This document shows, in pieces, positions 18,001-26,903 of a DNA stretch of 57,769 nucleotides. The DNA is taken from contig JASLLL010000015.1 in the NCBI GenBank assembly GCA_030747075.1, positions 1 to 57,769 on the forward strand, written 5' to 3'. Below the pieces are notes generated by a model that made no database searches, was not told where the DNA came from, and saw nothing but the letters and a program-made list of their open reading frames with translations. Positions within the stretch are counted from its first letter, which is position 1; each line of letters starts with the position of its first letter. The position numbers and the translations under genes were made by a program. This stretch comes from Gemmatimonadota bacterium (lineage in GTDB: Bacteria > ARS69).

Positions 18001-19819
18001 CGCGCGACCCCGTGAAGAGTGGAAGAGAATCGTCCGCTTTTCCCCGGAGATCACGGCGGCTCATCGTTCCCGCATCCTGCATGCGCTCTCTGGAAGTCCG
18101 ATCCTTCCCGAGGCGTCCCTTCTCTTCGGGAATGGAGTCCTCGTCGATCCGTCTTCGTTGGCCGAGGGGGCCATCCGCGTGTCCTGGCTGGGTGAAGGCA
18201 AGGGTCGCAGTGTCTTCCATCTCCAGTGCAGGGTTCGAGCCGAAGAGTCCGACCCGCTCTTCGAATGCGTGCTCAAGGCGAGCGATTCGCAGCGGCCGCA
18301 GGAGGTCGAGGCCGAGTTGGCGCTTCTCATCCGGGCGGCCGATCGTCTGGAGGGACGCCCGGTCGCCAAGGCGCAGGGCGGCTGGTATCCGGACTCCGGC
18401 ATGTGGACGGAGGAGTTCATCCCGAAGCCCACGCTGGATGTTCTGGCCGACCGTCTGGCGAAGGAGCCCGGATCCACCACAGGCGCCCGGCTCCCGGAGA
18501 TCTGGCGATACCTTCTGGCCGTCAGCACTTCTCTCGCGGTCGGATTCTGGGATCGGACGGGCGGGAAGTTCGCGCTGGAGGATCCTGCGCCGAGGAATGT
18601 CATTCTGCCGGAGCACGACTGGCAGGTGGGCGGGCGCCTGGTGTCGATTGCGGAGCGCGGGCCGTGCGAGCGCGTGTCGGAAGTACTGATCGGTGTCCAC
18701 ATGGGCGTGGTCGTGCCGCTGCAGCAGCGGTTCGCCGGCTTCGGACTTGGCGAGGAGTGGAATGTCCTGTTCTCCACGGTACTGGAAGTACTCGGTGAAG
18801 AGCGCGGACTGGAACTTCTCCGCGCCGAGAGCCATTTGATCGGCGACGAACCGCTTCCGGGAGATCCGGCCGGCACGCGCGTGACATTCGGGATGGCGCT
18901 GGCTCGTTTTCTCTCGTCCGTGCGCCGACACGGGTTCATGCCCGTTCGCCTTCGTTCGGCGGCTCGCCGCTACCGGCGCTGGAGCAACCTGAACCCGCAC
19001 GCCACGCTCGAAGCGCAGTCCGCGACGCTGGACCAGTTGGCCGTCGCGTATGGCATGGACGAACTCGAGGGCGAGCGCCCGGGATCGCGGCTGCGCTTTC
19101 TGCGGCATACCGCCTTTCGCCGCGCGCGGCCGGGCTTCACCATGGAACTGGACCGCATCATCGCCCAGGCCCCCCGGACGGAAGCCGAATCGCCGGGACA
19201 CTGGAAGAGGGAGATCGCCGCTCTCCGCGAGAGCTTCCCCATGGACGATCGCGAACAGTTCTTCCTGGCACGGACTCTCTTCCCGCACCTGGATCCCGCG
19301 CGCCCCGCGCTCCTCGTGCGCGAAGAGGACACACCCGGCGGCGTGGGCGCGGATGTCGAGGTGGAGCACCGCGACCAGCGCGGCGATGTATTCCGAATCC
19401 GCCGGCCCGGCCGACCCGAGGAAGTCTCCGCGCTCTATCGAATCTTCCGGGAAGAGAACTTTCGCTGGCTTCCCCCCACCGAAGAGACCGATCATCTTCT
19501 GGTATTCGACGATGCGGGCCGCGTTCTCGGCGGGATCATCTACCGCTTTCTCGGTGAAGCATTCGCCCAGATCGAGTGGCTCGTGATCTCGCACGCGCGA
19601 AGATCGCACGGTCTCGGGTCGGTCCTGTTCATGGAGTTTCTCGGCAGAATGCGGGGCCGGGGGATCCGCGTCGTGTCGACCGGCTTCTTCCGACCGTCGT
19701 TCTTCCGCAAGTTCGGATTCGGGGTGGATCCCCGGTTCGCCGGACTGGTCCGAATGCTGGGTGACGAATCCGCCCGTGAAGAACCGAATGAACCATCCCC
19801 CAAGGAGTCCTCACCATGA
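15068..19819 (+). CDS. Multidomain acyl-CoA synthetase-like / kinase-like / GNAT fusion protein
   Basis: This 1583-residue protein starts at GTG 15068. GTG 15083 is an alternative, with GGAGGTG at 15064-15070 as its ribosome site. Residues ~105-650 are an ANL-type adenylation domain: Y-T-S-G-T-T-G-M-P at 283-291, G-F-G-M-T-E-A-T at 438-445, D-G-W-F-A-T-G-D at 497-504 and D-R-K-K-E-I-F-K-N at 518-526. Residues ~790-870 look like alpha-helical HEAT-type repeats. Residues ~1040-1200 contain L-G-E-G-K-G-R-S, a V-L-K-A-S segment and D-P-A-P-R-N-V-I-L, resembling a degenerate phosphotransferase fold. Residues ~1430-1565 are a GNAT acyltransferase with R-R-S-H-G-L-G-S as the acetyl-CoA loop. The substrate is unknown; acyl activation and transfer could be linked. 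Its stop overlaps the next start (ATGA). Confidence 0.78.
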   Translation: MDPALVNRVLESLAVLEQPSDDGSPAPSAAGAPAAALLRATRDTLGALSAAREAGAESASRSHRTLLHRILEGALRRPVRLAFHSTPFAAEWTDLLLEVVVASDFTVGSLFTARAKTLGDRTLFLQPPGHADERVSWRSAAERILGISRALLALRRQIPGAPVAILSENSLEGALMDLACLVTGTPDIPVPANSPPGQVDYILRHAKAGALFVGSPHMAEIARESIDEGEVAGRVYWLDRSRDGTGGIRPFAEFLEMGSGTEPEEVRTAIESVRATDHATTMYTSGTTGMPNAISFTQAHLVTKRFARAAAWPDLGRGDVFLCYLPLYHTFGRFLEMLGCVFWGSIYAFVEDPSIERLLYSFQWARPTTFISVPKKWLEIAEAAAPVTGEEDPPDPDISRAVIEVTGGRLRRGLSAAGYLPPAVFRRFHRAGIELHSGFGMTEATGGITMTPAGEYREDSIGTALPGIELLVAEDRELLIRGAYVAQPVDADSKSEDGWFATGDIVREIEDGHLVIVDRKKEIFKNLQGETISPRRIERMFGEFDTIARTLVIGDGREYCTLLIVPSEDLCADYADSAAEDPAVLRAPELRELYAAAISTVNRFLAPYERILDFAVLARDFDADAGELTAKGTPRRKRIAEAYNAIIEPMYSRGQATFQLGDLEVVVGHWFFRQSGIPSGELRAVPGGLRIGAAGKTLTVRRVPGTTRVLVGDLEYEPCGPELLLGEILGRARLWLGNRAVRAFAGKEIEHWWRRGRRFEVRTRLALVPARVPGPEGTPEPPSEEDATIDTALLHDLAARVRHPKESVRRTAIAQLRSHLTGRRTELRSLIRDALASALPDPEVRPYALCALLPVLDRGSLSRLLDTFLSDPSFLQRSEARIVAGQELRPDQVNALINRVLKAAYRSPGRPPREVPGLRRLLRFLTIHGVLHPAFFRRVRTLLVKLESEWGADTEAVSFLRELRADLSREFRDRLPKTARPREEWKRIVRFSPEITAAHRSRILHALSGSPILPEASLLFGNGVLVDPSSLAEGAIRVSWLGEGKGRSVFHLQCRVRAEESDPLFECVLKASDSQRPQEVEAELALLIRAADRLEGRPVAKAQGGWYPDSGMWTEEFIPKPTLDVLADRLAKEPGSTTGARLPEIWRYLLAVSTSLAVGFWDRTGGKFALEDPAPRNVILPEHDWQVGGRLVSIAERGPCERVSEVLIGVHMGVVVPLQQRFAGFGLGEEWNVLFSTVLEVLGEERGLELLRAESHLIGDEPLPGDPAGTRVTFGMALARFLSSVRRHGFMPVRLRSAARRYRRWSNLNPHATLEAQSATLDQLAVAYGMDELEGERPGSRLRFLRHTAFRRARPGFTMELDRIIAQAPRTEAESPGHWKREIAALRESFPMDDREQFFLARTLFPHLDPARPALLVREEDTPGGVGADVEVEHRDQRGDVFRIRRPGRPEEVSALYRIFREENFRWLPPTEETDHLLVFDDAGRVLGGIIYRFLGEAFAQIEWLVISHARRSHGLGSVLFMEFLGRMRGRGIRVVSTGFFRPSFFRKFGFGVDPRFAGLVRMLGDESAREEPNEPSPKESSP

Positions 19820-21507
19820 CCGAACGCGTCTGGCATCGCCACTACGACCCGGGAGTCCCGAAACACATCGCGCCCGACGGGCCGTCGCTTCCGGAAATGC
19901 TCGCGACCGCGGCTGCGGACCACGGCGGCCGAAATGCACTCCACTTCGTGAACCACACGATGTCGTGGGCACAACTGGCGGAGGAAGTGGACCGACTGGC
20001 GGCGGCGATGGCCAACGCCGGAGTGGAGCGCGGGGATCGCGTCGCCATCCATATGCCGAACCTCCCGCAGACCGTTCTGGCGTTTCAGGCCACGCTGCGA
20101 CTCGGTGCGGTGGCGGTGATGACGAATCCGCTCTACACCGCGCCGGAGATCGAGCACCAGTGGAACGACGCCGGGTGCCGCATGGCGTTCACCACCGACT
20201 TCCTCTACAAAAGCCGCCTCGCGCCGATCCGTGACCGGCTCCCCGTCACCGACTTCGTGGTCGCGTCCATTCCCGAGTACCTGCGCTTCCCGCTGTCCCT
20301 GCTTGCACCGCTGAAGCTTCGTCGCGCGGAACCACCCCTCATTGCCCGCGTTCGCCCGGAGAGAGGCGTCCACCTCTTCCGCGCCTTCCTGAAGAGCGCC
20401 GGAGGGCCGACTTCGGCGGAACTCCCCGCGCCCGAGGATCTCGCGGCGCTGCAGTACACCGGCGGCACGACCGGCGTCTCGAAAGGCGCCATGCTCACCC
20501 ACGCGAATCTCTCCGCCAACGCGCGGCAGGTGGCGTCGTGGATACCGGACCTGACTCGCGGAACGGAAGTGTTCCTCACCGTCCTGCCGCTCTTCCATGT
20601 GTTCGGTCTGACGGTCGCCATGAACTTCCCTCTCGCCATCGCGGGCGCCATGGTCATTGTCCCGAACCCGCGCGACATCGACGGCATCATCAAGGGCCTG
20701 CGCAAGCATCGCGTCACGGTATTCCCCATCGTTCCGGCCATCTTGAACCCGCTCTGCGACCACCCCGACCTGAACGCCCGGTGTACGGAGAACCTCCGCG
20801 TCTGTGTCTCGGGGTCCGCTCCGCTTCCGGAGAAGGCGCTTCGCAGGTTTGAGAAGATCACGGGCGGCAAGATCATCGAGGGCTTCGGCTTGACGGAAGC
20901 GTCGCCGGTCACTCATGTGAATCCCGTGGACGGCACGCGCAAGGTCAACACGATCGGATTGCCTCTGCCGGACACGGACTCCCGGATCGTTGCCATCGAC
21001 ACGGGGAAGGAGGTCCCCGCCGGAGAAGAGGGCGAACTCCATCTCGCCGGGCCGCAGGTCATGCGCGGTTACTGGAACCGCCCGGAGGAGACTGCGACCG
21101 CCCTCCGGGACGGATGGCTCTGCACGGGAGACCTCGCGACGATGGATGAAGAGGGCTACCACCAGATCGTCGGGCGGAAGAAGGACATGATCCTCGCGAG
21201 CGGATACAACATCTACCCGGATGAAATCGATCAGGTACTCGTCTCGCACTCCGGCGTCCTGGAAGCCGCGACCATCGGGCTTCCGGACGAGAAGCGCGGA
21301 GAGACGGTGAAGTCCTTTCTGGTCAGAGAGACCGGGTCCTCCGTCACGGAGGACGAGGTTCTCTCGTGGTGCCGGGAACGACTCGCGGCCTACAAGGTGC
21401 CGCGCGCGATCGAGTTCAGGGACGAACTCCCGAAGAGCGCCGTGCTGAAGATCCTCCGCCGCGAACTCCGCGACGAGGAGCTGCGAAAGAGGTCGGGGGA
21501 GTCGTAG
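19816..21507 (+). CDS. fadD: Long-chain fatty acid-CoA ligase
   Basis: This 563-residue ANL-family ligase activates a fatty acid with ATP and transfers it to CoA. The start ATG overlaps the stop of the preceding fusion gene. Visible motifs are Y-T-G-G-T-T-G-V-S-K-G (about 214-224), G-F-G-L-T-E-A-S-P, D-G-W-L-C-T-G-D, and G-R-K-K-D-M-I-L-A-S-G-Y-N-I-Y-P. The C-terminal L-P-K-S-A-V-L-K-I-L-R-R-E-L carries the catalytic lysine. It is full length and has no signal peptide, so it acts at the cytoplasmic face. Coupling to a second adenylation protein and an SDR suggests use of the acyl-CoA in a dedicated pathway instead of, or besides, beta-oxidation, since no other beta-oxidation gene is nearby. 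Confidence 0.92.
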   Translation: MTERVWHRHYDPGVPKHIAPDGPSLPEMLATAAADHGGRNALHFVNHTMSWAQLAEEVDRLAAAMANAGVERGDRVAIHMPNLPQTVLAFQATLRLGAVAVMTNPLYTAPEIEHQWNDAGCRMAFTTDFLYKSRLAPIRDRLPVTDFVVASIPEYLRFPLSLLAPLKLRRAEPPLIARVRPERGVHLFRAFLKSAGGPTSAELPAPEDLAALQYTGGTTGVSKGAMLTHANLSANARQVASWIPDLTRGTEVFLTVLPLFHVFGLTVAMNFPLAIAGAMVIVPNPRDIDGIIKGLRKHRVTVFPIVPAILNPLCDHPDLNARCTENLRVCVSGSAPLPEKALRRFEKITGGKIIEGFGLTEASPVTHVNPVDGTRKVNTIGLPLPDTDSRIVAIDTGKEVPAGEEGELHLAGPQVMRGYWNRPEETATALRDGWLCTGDLATMDEEGYHQIVGRKKDMILASGYNIYPDEIDQVLVSHSGVLEAATIGLPDEKRGETVKSFLVRETGSSVTEDEVLSWCRERLAAYKVPRAIEFRDELPKSAVLKILRRELRDEELRKRSGES

Positions 21508-21530
21508 CGAGGCGGCCGGGGGGAGCCGGG

Positions 21531-22727
21531 TCAGACTCCCGCCACCCACCGGCAGAGAAGCGCCGCCAGGAAGGCCGCCGGGTTTCCGATGGCGTAACCC
21601 AGCATCGCCATGAGAATGGAGACCGGAACGAGCGAAGGCCGGTGATGCGCCGCGACGATCGGCGCAGATGCCGCCCCGCCGATGTTCGCGGCCGACGCGA
21701 TGGCCGCAGTATGAACATCCACACGAAAGACGCGTGCCGCGGCCAGCAGGAAGGCCCCGTGGATGAAGATCCACACGAAGGCGCCACCCACGAACCACAG
21801 GCCCGCGCCGCCGATGTTCGACAGATCCGCCTTCGCGCCCATGCGCGCGACGAAGAGGTAGACGAGTGCCATGGAGAACGCACGCGTGCCGGGGATGCGA
21901 CTGGCGGGCGTAAACGACAGCGAGATTCCGAAGACTGTGACCAGCAGGATCTTCCAGGTTCCCGCCGTGATGAAGGGCGACTCCGAACCCGCGGGGAGCG
22001 CGGGGAGCACACGGGAGGCCGCCGCTGCCCCCGCCGCCACCGCAAACCCGATGCAGGTCAGGTAGAGCAAGTGCCGCATCTCGACCGGACCCTTGTCGAT
22101 GGTCAGTTCGCGGGCGGCGCTCTCCATTCGCTGCAGTCGGTCCTCTCCGACCCTCGTGAACGCGTGGAACCGGCCGGCAAGCTGCTTTGACCCCAGGAGA
22201 AGCGGAAGCCAGACGAGATACACGGCATTGTCGGCGATGACCGCGTACCCATACTGCACCGATGAATCATCAAGACCGACCATCTGCGCGACCGCGAGCA
22301 TATTCCCGGTGCCGCCGATCCAGCTCCCCGCGAGCGCGCCGAAGCCCTGCCATGCTTCCGGGTCGAGGCCTCTCCGGACAAGCAGGAACCCCGCGGGCGC
22401 GCCGACCACCACGCCGAGCGTCCCGAGCAGCATGACGAAAACGCCCCGCCCCATGACACGCACGGTTGCGAGAAGGTCCACATCGAGCAGCATGACGGCC
22501 AGAAAGACGGGGAGCAGCGTCGTCCCCATGAAGTCGTACGCCGGAGACGATGTGGGAAGGACTCCCGTGTTGGAGAGAGCCACCGGCACGAGATAGATGA
22601 AGATGAGCGGCGGAAAGAAGTGAAAGAGACGCCAGCCGGTCTTTCGTTCCAGGAGGAAGAAGAGCGAGGCAACGCCCGCCAGCACCGCCACGACTCCGGC
22701 GGGACTGGTGATCCATGGATTCTGCAC
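21531..22727 (-). CDS. DUF819 family integral membrane protein
   Basis: The product has 398 residues, starting at GTG 22727 with AGGAGAG just upstream; no ATG start fits the first helix. About ten to eleven hydrophobic segments span the whole protein. The first half has G-S-W-I-G-G-T-G-N-M and the second A-N-I-G-G-A-A-S-A-P. These paired glycine-rich re-entrant-like motifs fit an inverted-repeat transporter fold, as expected for DUF819 (YjcL-like) proteins. The transported substrate is not known for the family. It ends 23 nt from the convergent fadD stop and is transcribed divergently from the BNR-repeat gene. Confidence 0.88.
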   Translation of the reverse strand: MQNPWITSPAGVVAVLAGVASLFFLLERKTGWRLFHFFPPLIFIYLVPVALSNTGVLPTSSPAYDFMGTTLLPVFLAVMLLDVDLLATVRVMGRGVFVMLLGTLGVVVGAPAGFLLVRRGLDPEAWQGFGALAGSWIGGTGNMLAVAQMVGLDDSSVQYGYAVIADNAVYLVWLPLLLGSKQLAGRFHAFTRVGEDRLQRMESAARELTIDKGPVEMRHLLYLTCIGFAVAAGAAAASRVLPALPAGSESPFITAGTWKILLVTVFGISLSFTPASRIPGTRAFSMALVYLFVARMGAKADLSNIGGAGLWFVGGAFVWIFIHGAFLLAAARVFRVDVHTAAIASAANIGGAASAPIVAAHHRPSLVPVSILMAMLGYAIGNPAAFLAALLCRWVAGV

Positions 22728-22754
22728 GCGCTCTCCTGACTCTGGCGGAAGCGG

Positions 22755-22785
22755 CTGACGGACGAGTGGCGCATCATGGTACAAT
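22755..22785 (+). promoter_or_regulatory. Possible promoter for the BNR-repeat gene
   Basis: TACAAT at 22780-22785 matches five of six -10 bases and stands out in GC-rich surroundings. CTGACG at 22755-22760 is a four-of-six -35 match with a long 19-base spacer. It lies in the 96-base gap between the divergent DUF819 gene and the exported BNR protein. A GAGAGGAGAG ribosome site follows before ATG 22824. Confidence 0.38.
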
Positions 22786-22823
22786 GGAACGCCCGATGGG
22801 TCGCCTCCTGAGAGGAGAGTTCC

Positions 22824-25331
22824 ATGTTTCGCCGCTTCGCCATGCTCGCCCTTGCCACGGCGCTTTCCGCTCCGTCTCCGCACGCGCCGGAGCAACCCGC
22901 CGGCAGCGTAGTCCTCCATCCGCAACCTCCGCCCACCGAGCACCTTCTCGACGCGGATGCCGAGCGGCGGCATCGGGAAGACCGCGAGGAGTGGATCGAG
23001 CAGATGCACCGGGCCGCGCCGGGGGTGGACTGGGGGAGCATCGAACGCGCGAACGGGCTGGCGCTTCAGGAGCAACGCCGCCGGGCTGGAGGAAGCCGTG
23101 CGGGCACGGGCAGCCCGTGGGTGGAGGTAGGCAGCCGCAATCTCGCCGGTCGGATGCACGCGGCCGTCCTCTCCCCCGCCGGAGACAGCCTGTACGCGGG
23201 GTCGTCCCGCGGGGGGGTCTGGAAGGCCGACCTCGACGGCGCCGGATGGCGACCGCTGGGCGACAACCTGTGGGGCGGCGCACACACGATCGCGGCGGCC
23301 CCCGGCCCACCGGAGACGGTGACGCGCGCCACGGACGGCGGCGACCTCCACTACACGACCGACGGCGGCGCCACCTGGAACGCTCCGGCCGGGCCAGTGG
23401 CCGGTCTCTCGGAAGTGCGGCGCATCGTGGTGGATGCGGCTTCCCCGAACCGGCTCTATCTGGTCGCCCGAAAGAACATCGCGTGGAAGATCTACCGCTC
23501 GGACGACGGCGGCGCGAGCTACTCACTGGTGCGCGGGCTCGGCGGCCATCCCGGCGATGTCTGGATCGACCGACAGGCCGGCGGCGCGGTGTATGCGCTG
23601 GAAGGCCACTCCGTGCTGCGTTCGACGGACGCGGGCGTGTCATGGACTTCTGTCGGCACGCTGCCCGTCGCCGAGTTCGCGGATGTTCTCCTGACGGGAT
23701 CGGAGGCCGGAGCGCCGACCCTCTACGCGGCTTCCGACGACGGCGGCTGGAAGCTCTACCGATCCACGGACGCGGGAGCCTCATGGGAATACCGCTCCGA
23801 CATCCACGACTTCTGGGAGACCATGACGGCCGCCATCGCCGATCCCGACATCGTCCTCTTCGGCGGAGTGGAGTGCTGGAGGTCGACCGACGGCGGAGGT
23901 TCCTTCGCGAGAGTCAACTCGTGGGGATCGTACTACAACGACATGGCGAACAAGCTCCACGCGGACCTTCCGGGAATGGACGCGGTCTGGACGCCGGACG
24001 GCGCGGAAATCCTCTTCATCGCGACCGACGGCGGGCTGTACCGCAGCGACGACCGCGGCGAGACCGTCCGGAACCTCTCGCTCTCCGGGCTTCAGGTCAG
24101 CCAGTACTACTCCACGCACACCAGCGCCAACGACCCCGACCTCATCCTCGCCGGGGCGCAGGATCAGGGGTATCAGCGAAGCACCGGCCCGGCAGTCGGC
24201 GGCGCGCGCGACTTCACGCAGCTCATCAGCGGCGACTACGGACACATCACTTCCGGCGACGGCACACACGAGTGGGTCTATTCGAACTACCCCGGGTTCG
24301 TGCTGGTGCAGCAGGGGGAGTTGTTTCCCGCGCTGCCGTACACGCTGGACTTTCCGGTCGGCGAAGACTACCCGTGGATCCCGTTCATTCTTGGCGACCC
24401 CAACCGGAACAAGGCGTTCTACTTCTGCGCGACGCATCTGTACCGATACCGGAAGTCGGGAGTGAGCTGGCTCGTGGACCCCGTATCCTCGCAGGACTTC
24501 ACCGTGAACGGCGGGAGCTACCTCACGGCGCTTTCGATCTCCCCCGCGAACGACTCCCGGTGGATCGCATTCACGAACAGCGGCATCCCGTGGCACTCGG
24601 CCGACGCGGGAACCACATGGGCCGCATCCGCGAGCACGGGGCCGTCCGCGCACTACTTCTACGGGACCGCCATCACGCACTCCCCCACCGATCCGCTCAC
24701 GGCCTACGCGGGCGGCAGCGGGTACAGCGGCCCCGCCGTGTACCGCACCACCGACGGCGGCGCCACCTGGACGCCGGTCGGAGACGGGCTGCCGTCGACG
24801 CTCGTGTACGGGCTGGTCCACGAGAGTCCGTCGAGCGAGGTCGTGTACGCCGCGAGCGAAAGCGGCCCGTACCGGCTGAACCTCGCGACCGACGAATGGG
24901 AGTATCTGGGCGGTACCACAGCCCCGCTGACGACCTACTGGAGCGTGGAGTCGGTGCCTGCGGCCGGGGTCGTGCGCTTCGCAACCTACGGGCGCGGGAT
25001 CTGGGACTACGAGACGGATTTCGCGACCTCCGCGGAACCGGTCGCGTCGATCCCGCCCGGCACGCCGCTTCGCAACCACCCGAATCCGTTCCGCGACGCG
25101 ACCGTCTTCCGCTACCGGATGGACGAAGCGGGGCGCGCCGCGCTTCGCGTGTACGATGCGGGAGGACGCCTCGTGCGCGTGCTGACCGAAGGAGATCGCG
25201 CGGACGGCGACCACAAAGTCGCGTGGGACGGAACGGATCGGGACGGGCGGCGCGTGGCGGCGGGGGTGTATGTCGCCCGGCTTGAGCACGCGGGGCGCGT
25301 CAGCGTGCGGAGAGTCACGCGACTCCGATAA
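22824..25331 (+). CDS. Secreted BNR/sortilin-type beta-propeller protein with C-terminal sorting domain
   Basis: This is an 835-residue exported protein with a ribosome site GGAGAG at ATG 22824. A signal peptide covers residues 1-21. Repeated S-x-D-x-G-x-x-W/Y boxes (S-D-D-G-G-A-S-Y, S-T-D-A-G-V-S-W, S-T-D-A-G-A-S-W, T-T-D-G-G-A-T-W and others) from about residue 165 to 690 mark the BNR/Asp-box repeats of VPS10/sortilin-like propellers. The last ~85 residues start with N-H-P-N-P-F and form a FlgD-like Ig domain (A-L-R-V-Y-D-A-G-G-R-L-V-R, G-V-Y-V-A-R-L) of the kind used for type IX-like secretion or surface attachment. The function is unknown; surface adhesion or glycan binding is possible. 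Confidence 0.87.
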   Translation: MFRRFAMLALATALSAPSPHAPEQPAGSVVLHPQPPPTEHLLDADAERRHREDREEWIEQMHRAAPGVDWGSIERANGLALQEQRRRAGGSRAGTGSPWVEVGSRNLAGRMHAAVLSPAGDSLYAGSSRGGVWKADLDGAGWRPLGDNLWGGAHTIAAAPGPPETVTRATDGGDLHYTTDGGATWNAPAGPVAGLSEVRRIVVDAASPNRLYLVARKNIAWKIYRSDDGGASYSLVRGLGGHPGDVWIDRQAGGAVYALEGHSVLRSTDAGVSWTSVGTLPVAEFADVLLTGSEAGAPTLYAASDDGGWKLYRSTDAGASWEYRSDIHDFWETMTAAIADPDIVLFGGVECWRSTDGGGSFARVNSWGSYYNDMANKLHADLPGMDAVWTPDGAEILFIATDGGLYRSDDRGETVRNLSLSGLQVSQYYSTHTSANDPDLILAGAQDQGYQRSTGPAVGGARDFTQLISGDYGHITSGDGTHEWVYSNYPGFVLVQQGELFPALPYTLDFPVGEDYPWIPFILGDPNRNKAFYFCATHLYRYRKSGVSWLVDPVSSQDFTVNGGSYLTALSISPANDSRWIAFTNSGIPWHSADAGTTWAASASTGPSAHYFYGTAITHSPTDPLTAYAGGSGYSGPAVYRTTDGGATWTPVGDGLPSTLVYGLVHESPSSEVVYAASESGPYRLNLATDEWEYLGGTTAPLTTYWSVESVPAAGVVRFATYGRGIWDYETDFATSAEPVASIPPGTPLRNHPNPFRDATVFRYRMDEAGRAALRVYDAGGRLVRVLTEGDRADGDHKVAWDGTDRDGRRVAAGVYVARLEHAGRVSVRRVTRLR

Positions 25332-25344
25332 CGACCGCGCGCCG

Positions 25345-26847
25345 CTACTTCACACGCACGAGGCGCCGGGAAGAGACGGTCCCTTCCGCCTCCAGCCGAA
25401 GAAAGTAAACGCCTGCGGGAAAGGCCGACGCAGCGCTCTCGTTCCATGTCGCGCGGTGCATCCCCGCCGCGAACTCCCCGCTCGACAGGACGCGGAGAAG
25501 CCGCCCGGAAGCATCGTGGATGGTGAGGCGCGCGGGAGAGGCATTCGTCAAATGGAAGGGAACGCCCACCGCCCCCCGGAAGGGATTCGGAAACGGCAGG
25601 CCCAGCCGCGCTCCCGGCCCGGCCACCGGTGCCGCCGCGGACGCGGTGCCGAAGGCGTCGCGGAGAGCCGCCCACAGCTCGGGGCGGGCGCCGTCGTAAC
25701 CGAGCGCCCAGATCCCGACACCCGCCAGCGACTCCGCTTCCGCATAAGCGTACTTGAGCGCGAGGCTCTCGGCGTCCTCGTACCAGCACTGCGTCCATCC
25801 CGGCGATTCATAGCGATACCAAGGCGTCCGGCTCTCCGCGTCCCAGAGTCTTCCGTGAGTCGCGGCTTCCGAGTAAGCCTGATCGTAGGTGCGCGCAGTG
25901 GCGGAACCGGTCGTCGCGGAGCCGGGATCACCCGACGCGGCGGGCCACCGGTACCCGTAGTACGGCACGCCCAGAAGCATCCCGCCGGGAGTCGCCCCCG
26001 ATGACTGATAGTCCGCAACCGTCCACGGCACATTGTACGGATCCCACCCGGAGAGCGGCGCCACCGGGCCGGTCGTCGGAGCGGATGTCCAGTGGTAGTC
26101 GTAGGCCATGATCATGAGGTGGTCGGTGCGCGCTTCGAGTTCGTCGTAGTCGAAAGCGTCGGACCAGTCCACCGCGGGCGTGGCGATCGACACATACGGA
26201 TCCGCAAGCGCACCCGAAAGCGCCGCGCCGAGTTCATCCATGAACAGCAGGAGGTTCGTCTTCTGGCTTCCCGAGACGCCTTCGAAGTCGATGTTGACGC
26301 CGTCGGCCCCGCCATCGGTGACCGCAGTCACGAGGTTTGCAACCGCCGTAGCCCGATTCGCAGGACTCGAAAGAAGCGAGGTGATCTCCGCCTGGGAGAA
26401 GAGCGTCGCGGTGACCAGCACGCGCGTCCCGCCCGCGTGCGCCGCTGACACCAGACCGGTCCACGGCCAGCCGTGATCGTTCACGATGATTCCCGACCAG
26501 TGCAACTCCAGCGAAAAGAAGGCGACCGTTGAAAGAAGCGACCAGTCGTATCCCGCATACGCCGACCCCATCCAGTAGGGATGATATCCGTGGACTTCCC
26601 GGGACGGGCCGCCCGGAGCGCCTGCCAGCGGTTGCGTCGGAAGATCCCGGGGATCGGCCCACGGTGCCCACCCGGCCGCTTCGCGCGCCTTCCACGCGTC
26701 CAGTTCGATCCGGTGGATGGAAGGCGACGGGTCGACCGGGCGATCACCGGCGGGAATGACGACGGGCGCGTCCGCACGCACTACCGCCCCGGACAGCAGG
26801 AGCGCGACGAGAGCCGCGACGGCGGAGAAAGGGGATGCACCACGCAT
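25345..26847 (-). CDS. Secreted GH18 glycoside hydrolase (chitinase/ENGase-like) with C-terminal sorting domain
   Basis: The product has 500 residues from ATG 26847; an in-frame ATG at 26865 is an alternative. The signal peptide ends near V-V-R-A-D-A at about residue 27. Residues ~85-395 form a GH18 barrel: H-G-Y-H-P-Y-W at the first strand, and the catalytic D-G-x-x-x-D-x-E as D-G-V-N-I-D-F-E at 182-189, with Glu189 as acid. M-A-Y-D-Y-H-W follows near 270 and a G-I-W-A-L-G-Y-D strand near 390. The C-terminal ~80 residues begin F-P-N-P-F and form a FlgD-like Ig domain. It should cleave beta-1,4-linked GlcNAc polymers or act as a spore-cortex/YaaH-like hydrolase. It ends 13 nt from the convergent BNR gene, and both are exported. 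Confidence 0.88.
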   Translation of the reverse strand: MRGASPFSAVAALVALLLSGAVVRADAPVVIPAGDRPVDPSPSIHRIELDAWKAREAAGWAPWADPRDLPTQPLAGAPGGPSREVHGYHPYWMGSAYAGYDWSLLSTVAFFSLELHWSGIIVNDHGWPWTGLVSAAHAGGTRVLVTATLFSQAEITSLLSSPANRATAVANLVTAVTDGGADGVNIDFEGVSGSQKTNLLLFMDELGAALSGALADPYVSIATPAVDWSDAFDYDELEARTDHLMIMAYDYHWTSAPTTGPVAPLSGWDPYNVPWTVADYQSSGATPGGMLLGVPYYGYRWPAASGDPGSATTGSATARTYDQAYSEAATHGRLWDAESRTPWYRYESPGWTQCWYEDAESLALKYAYAEAESLAGVGIWALGYDGARPELWAALRDAFGTASAAAPVAGPGARLGLPFPNPFRGAVGVPFHLTNASPARLTIHDASGRLLRVLSSGEFAAGMHRATWNESAASAFPAGVYFLRLEAEGTVSSRRLVRVK

Positions 26848-26852
26848 GAGAT

Positions 26853-26858
26853 GATTAT
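26853..26858 (-). promoter_or_regulatory. Perfect -10 hexamer close to the GH18 start
   Basis: Read on the minus strand, these six bases are TATAAT, only five bases before the ATG at 26847. Its usual transcription start would fall at or next to that ATG, giving a nearly leaderless message. No convincing -35 box precedes it. If ATG 26865 were the true start, this hexamer would lie inside the gene and be chance. Confidence 0.25.
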
Positions 26859-26903
26859 ACCTCATCGAGGGCCGGGGCGCGCCGGGGGGACGAATCAACT
26901 GCG

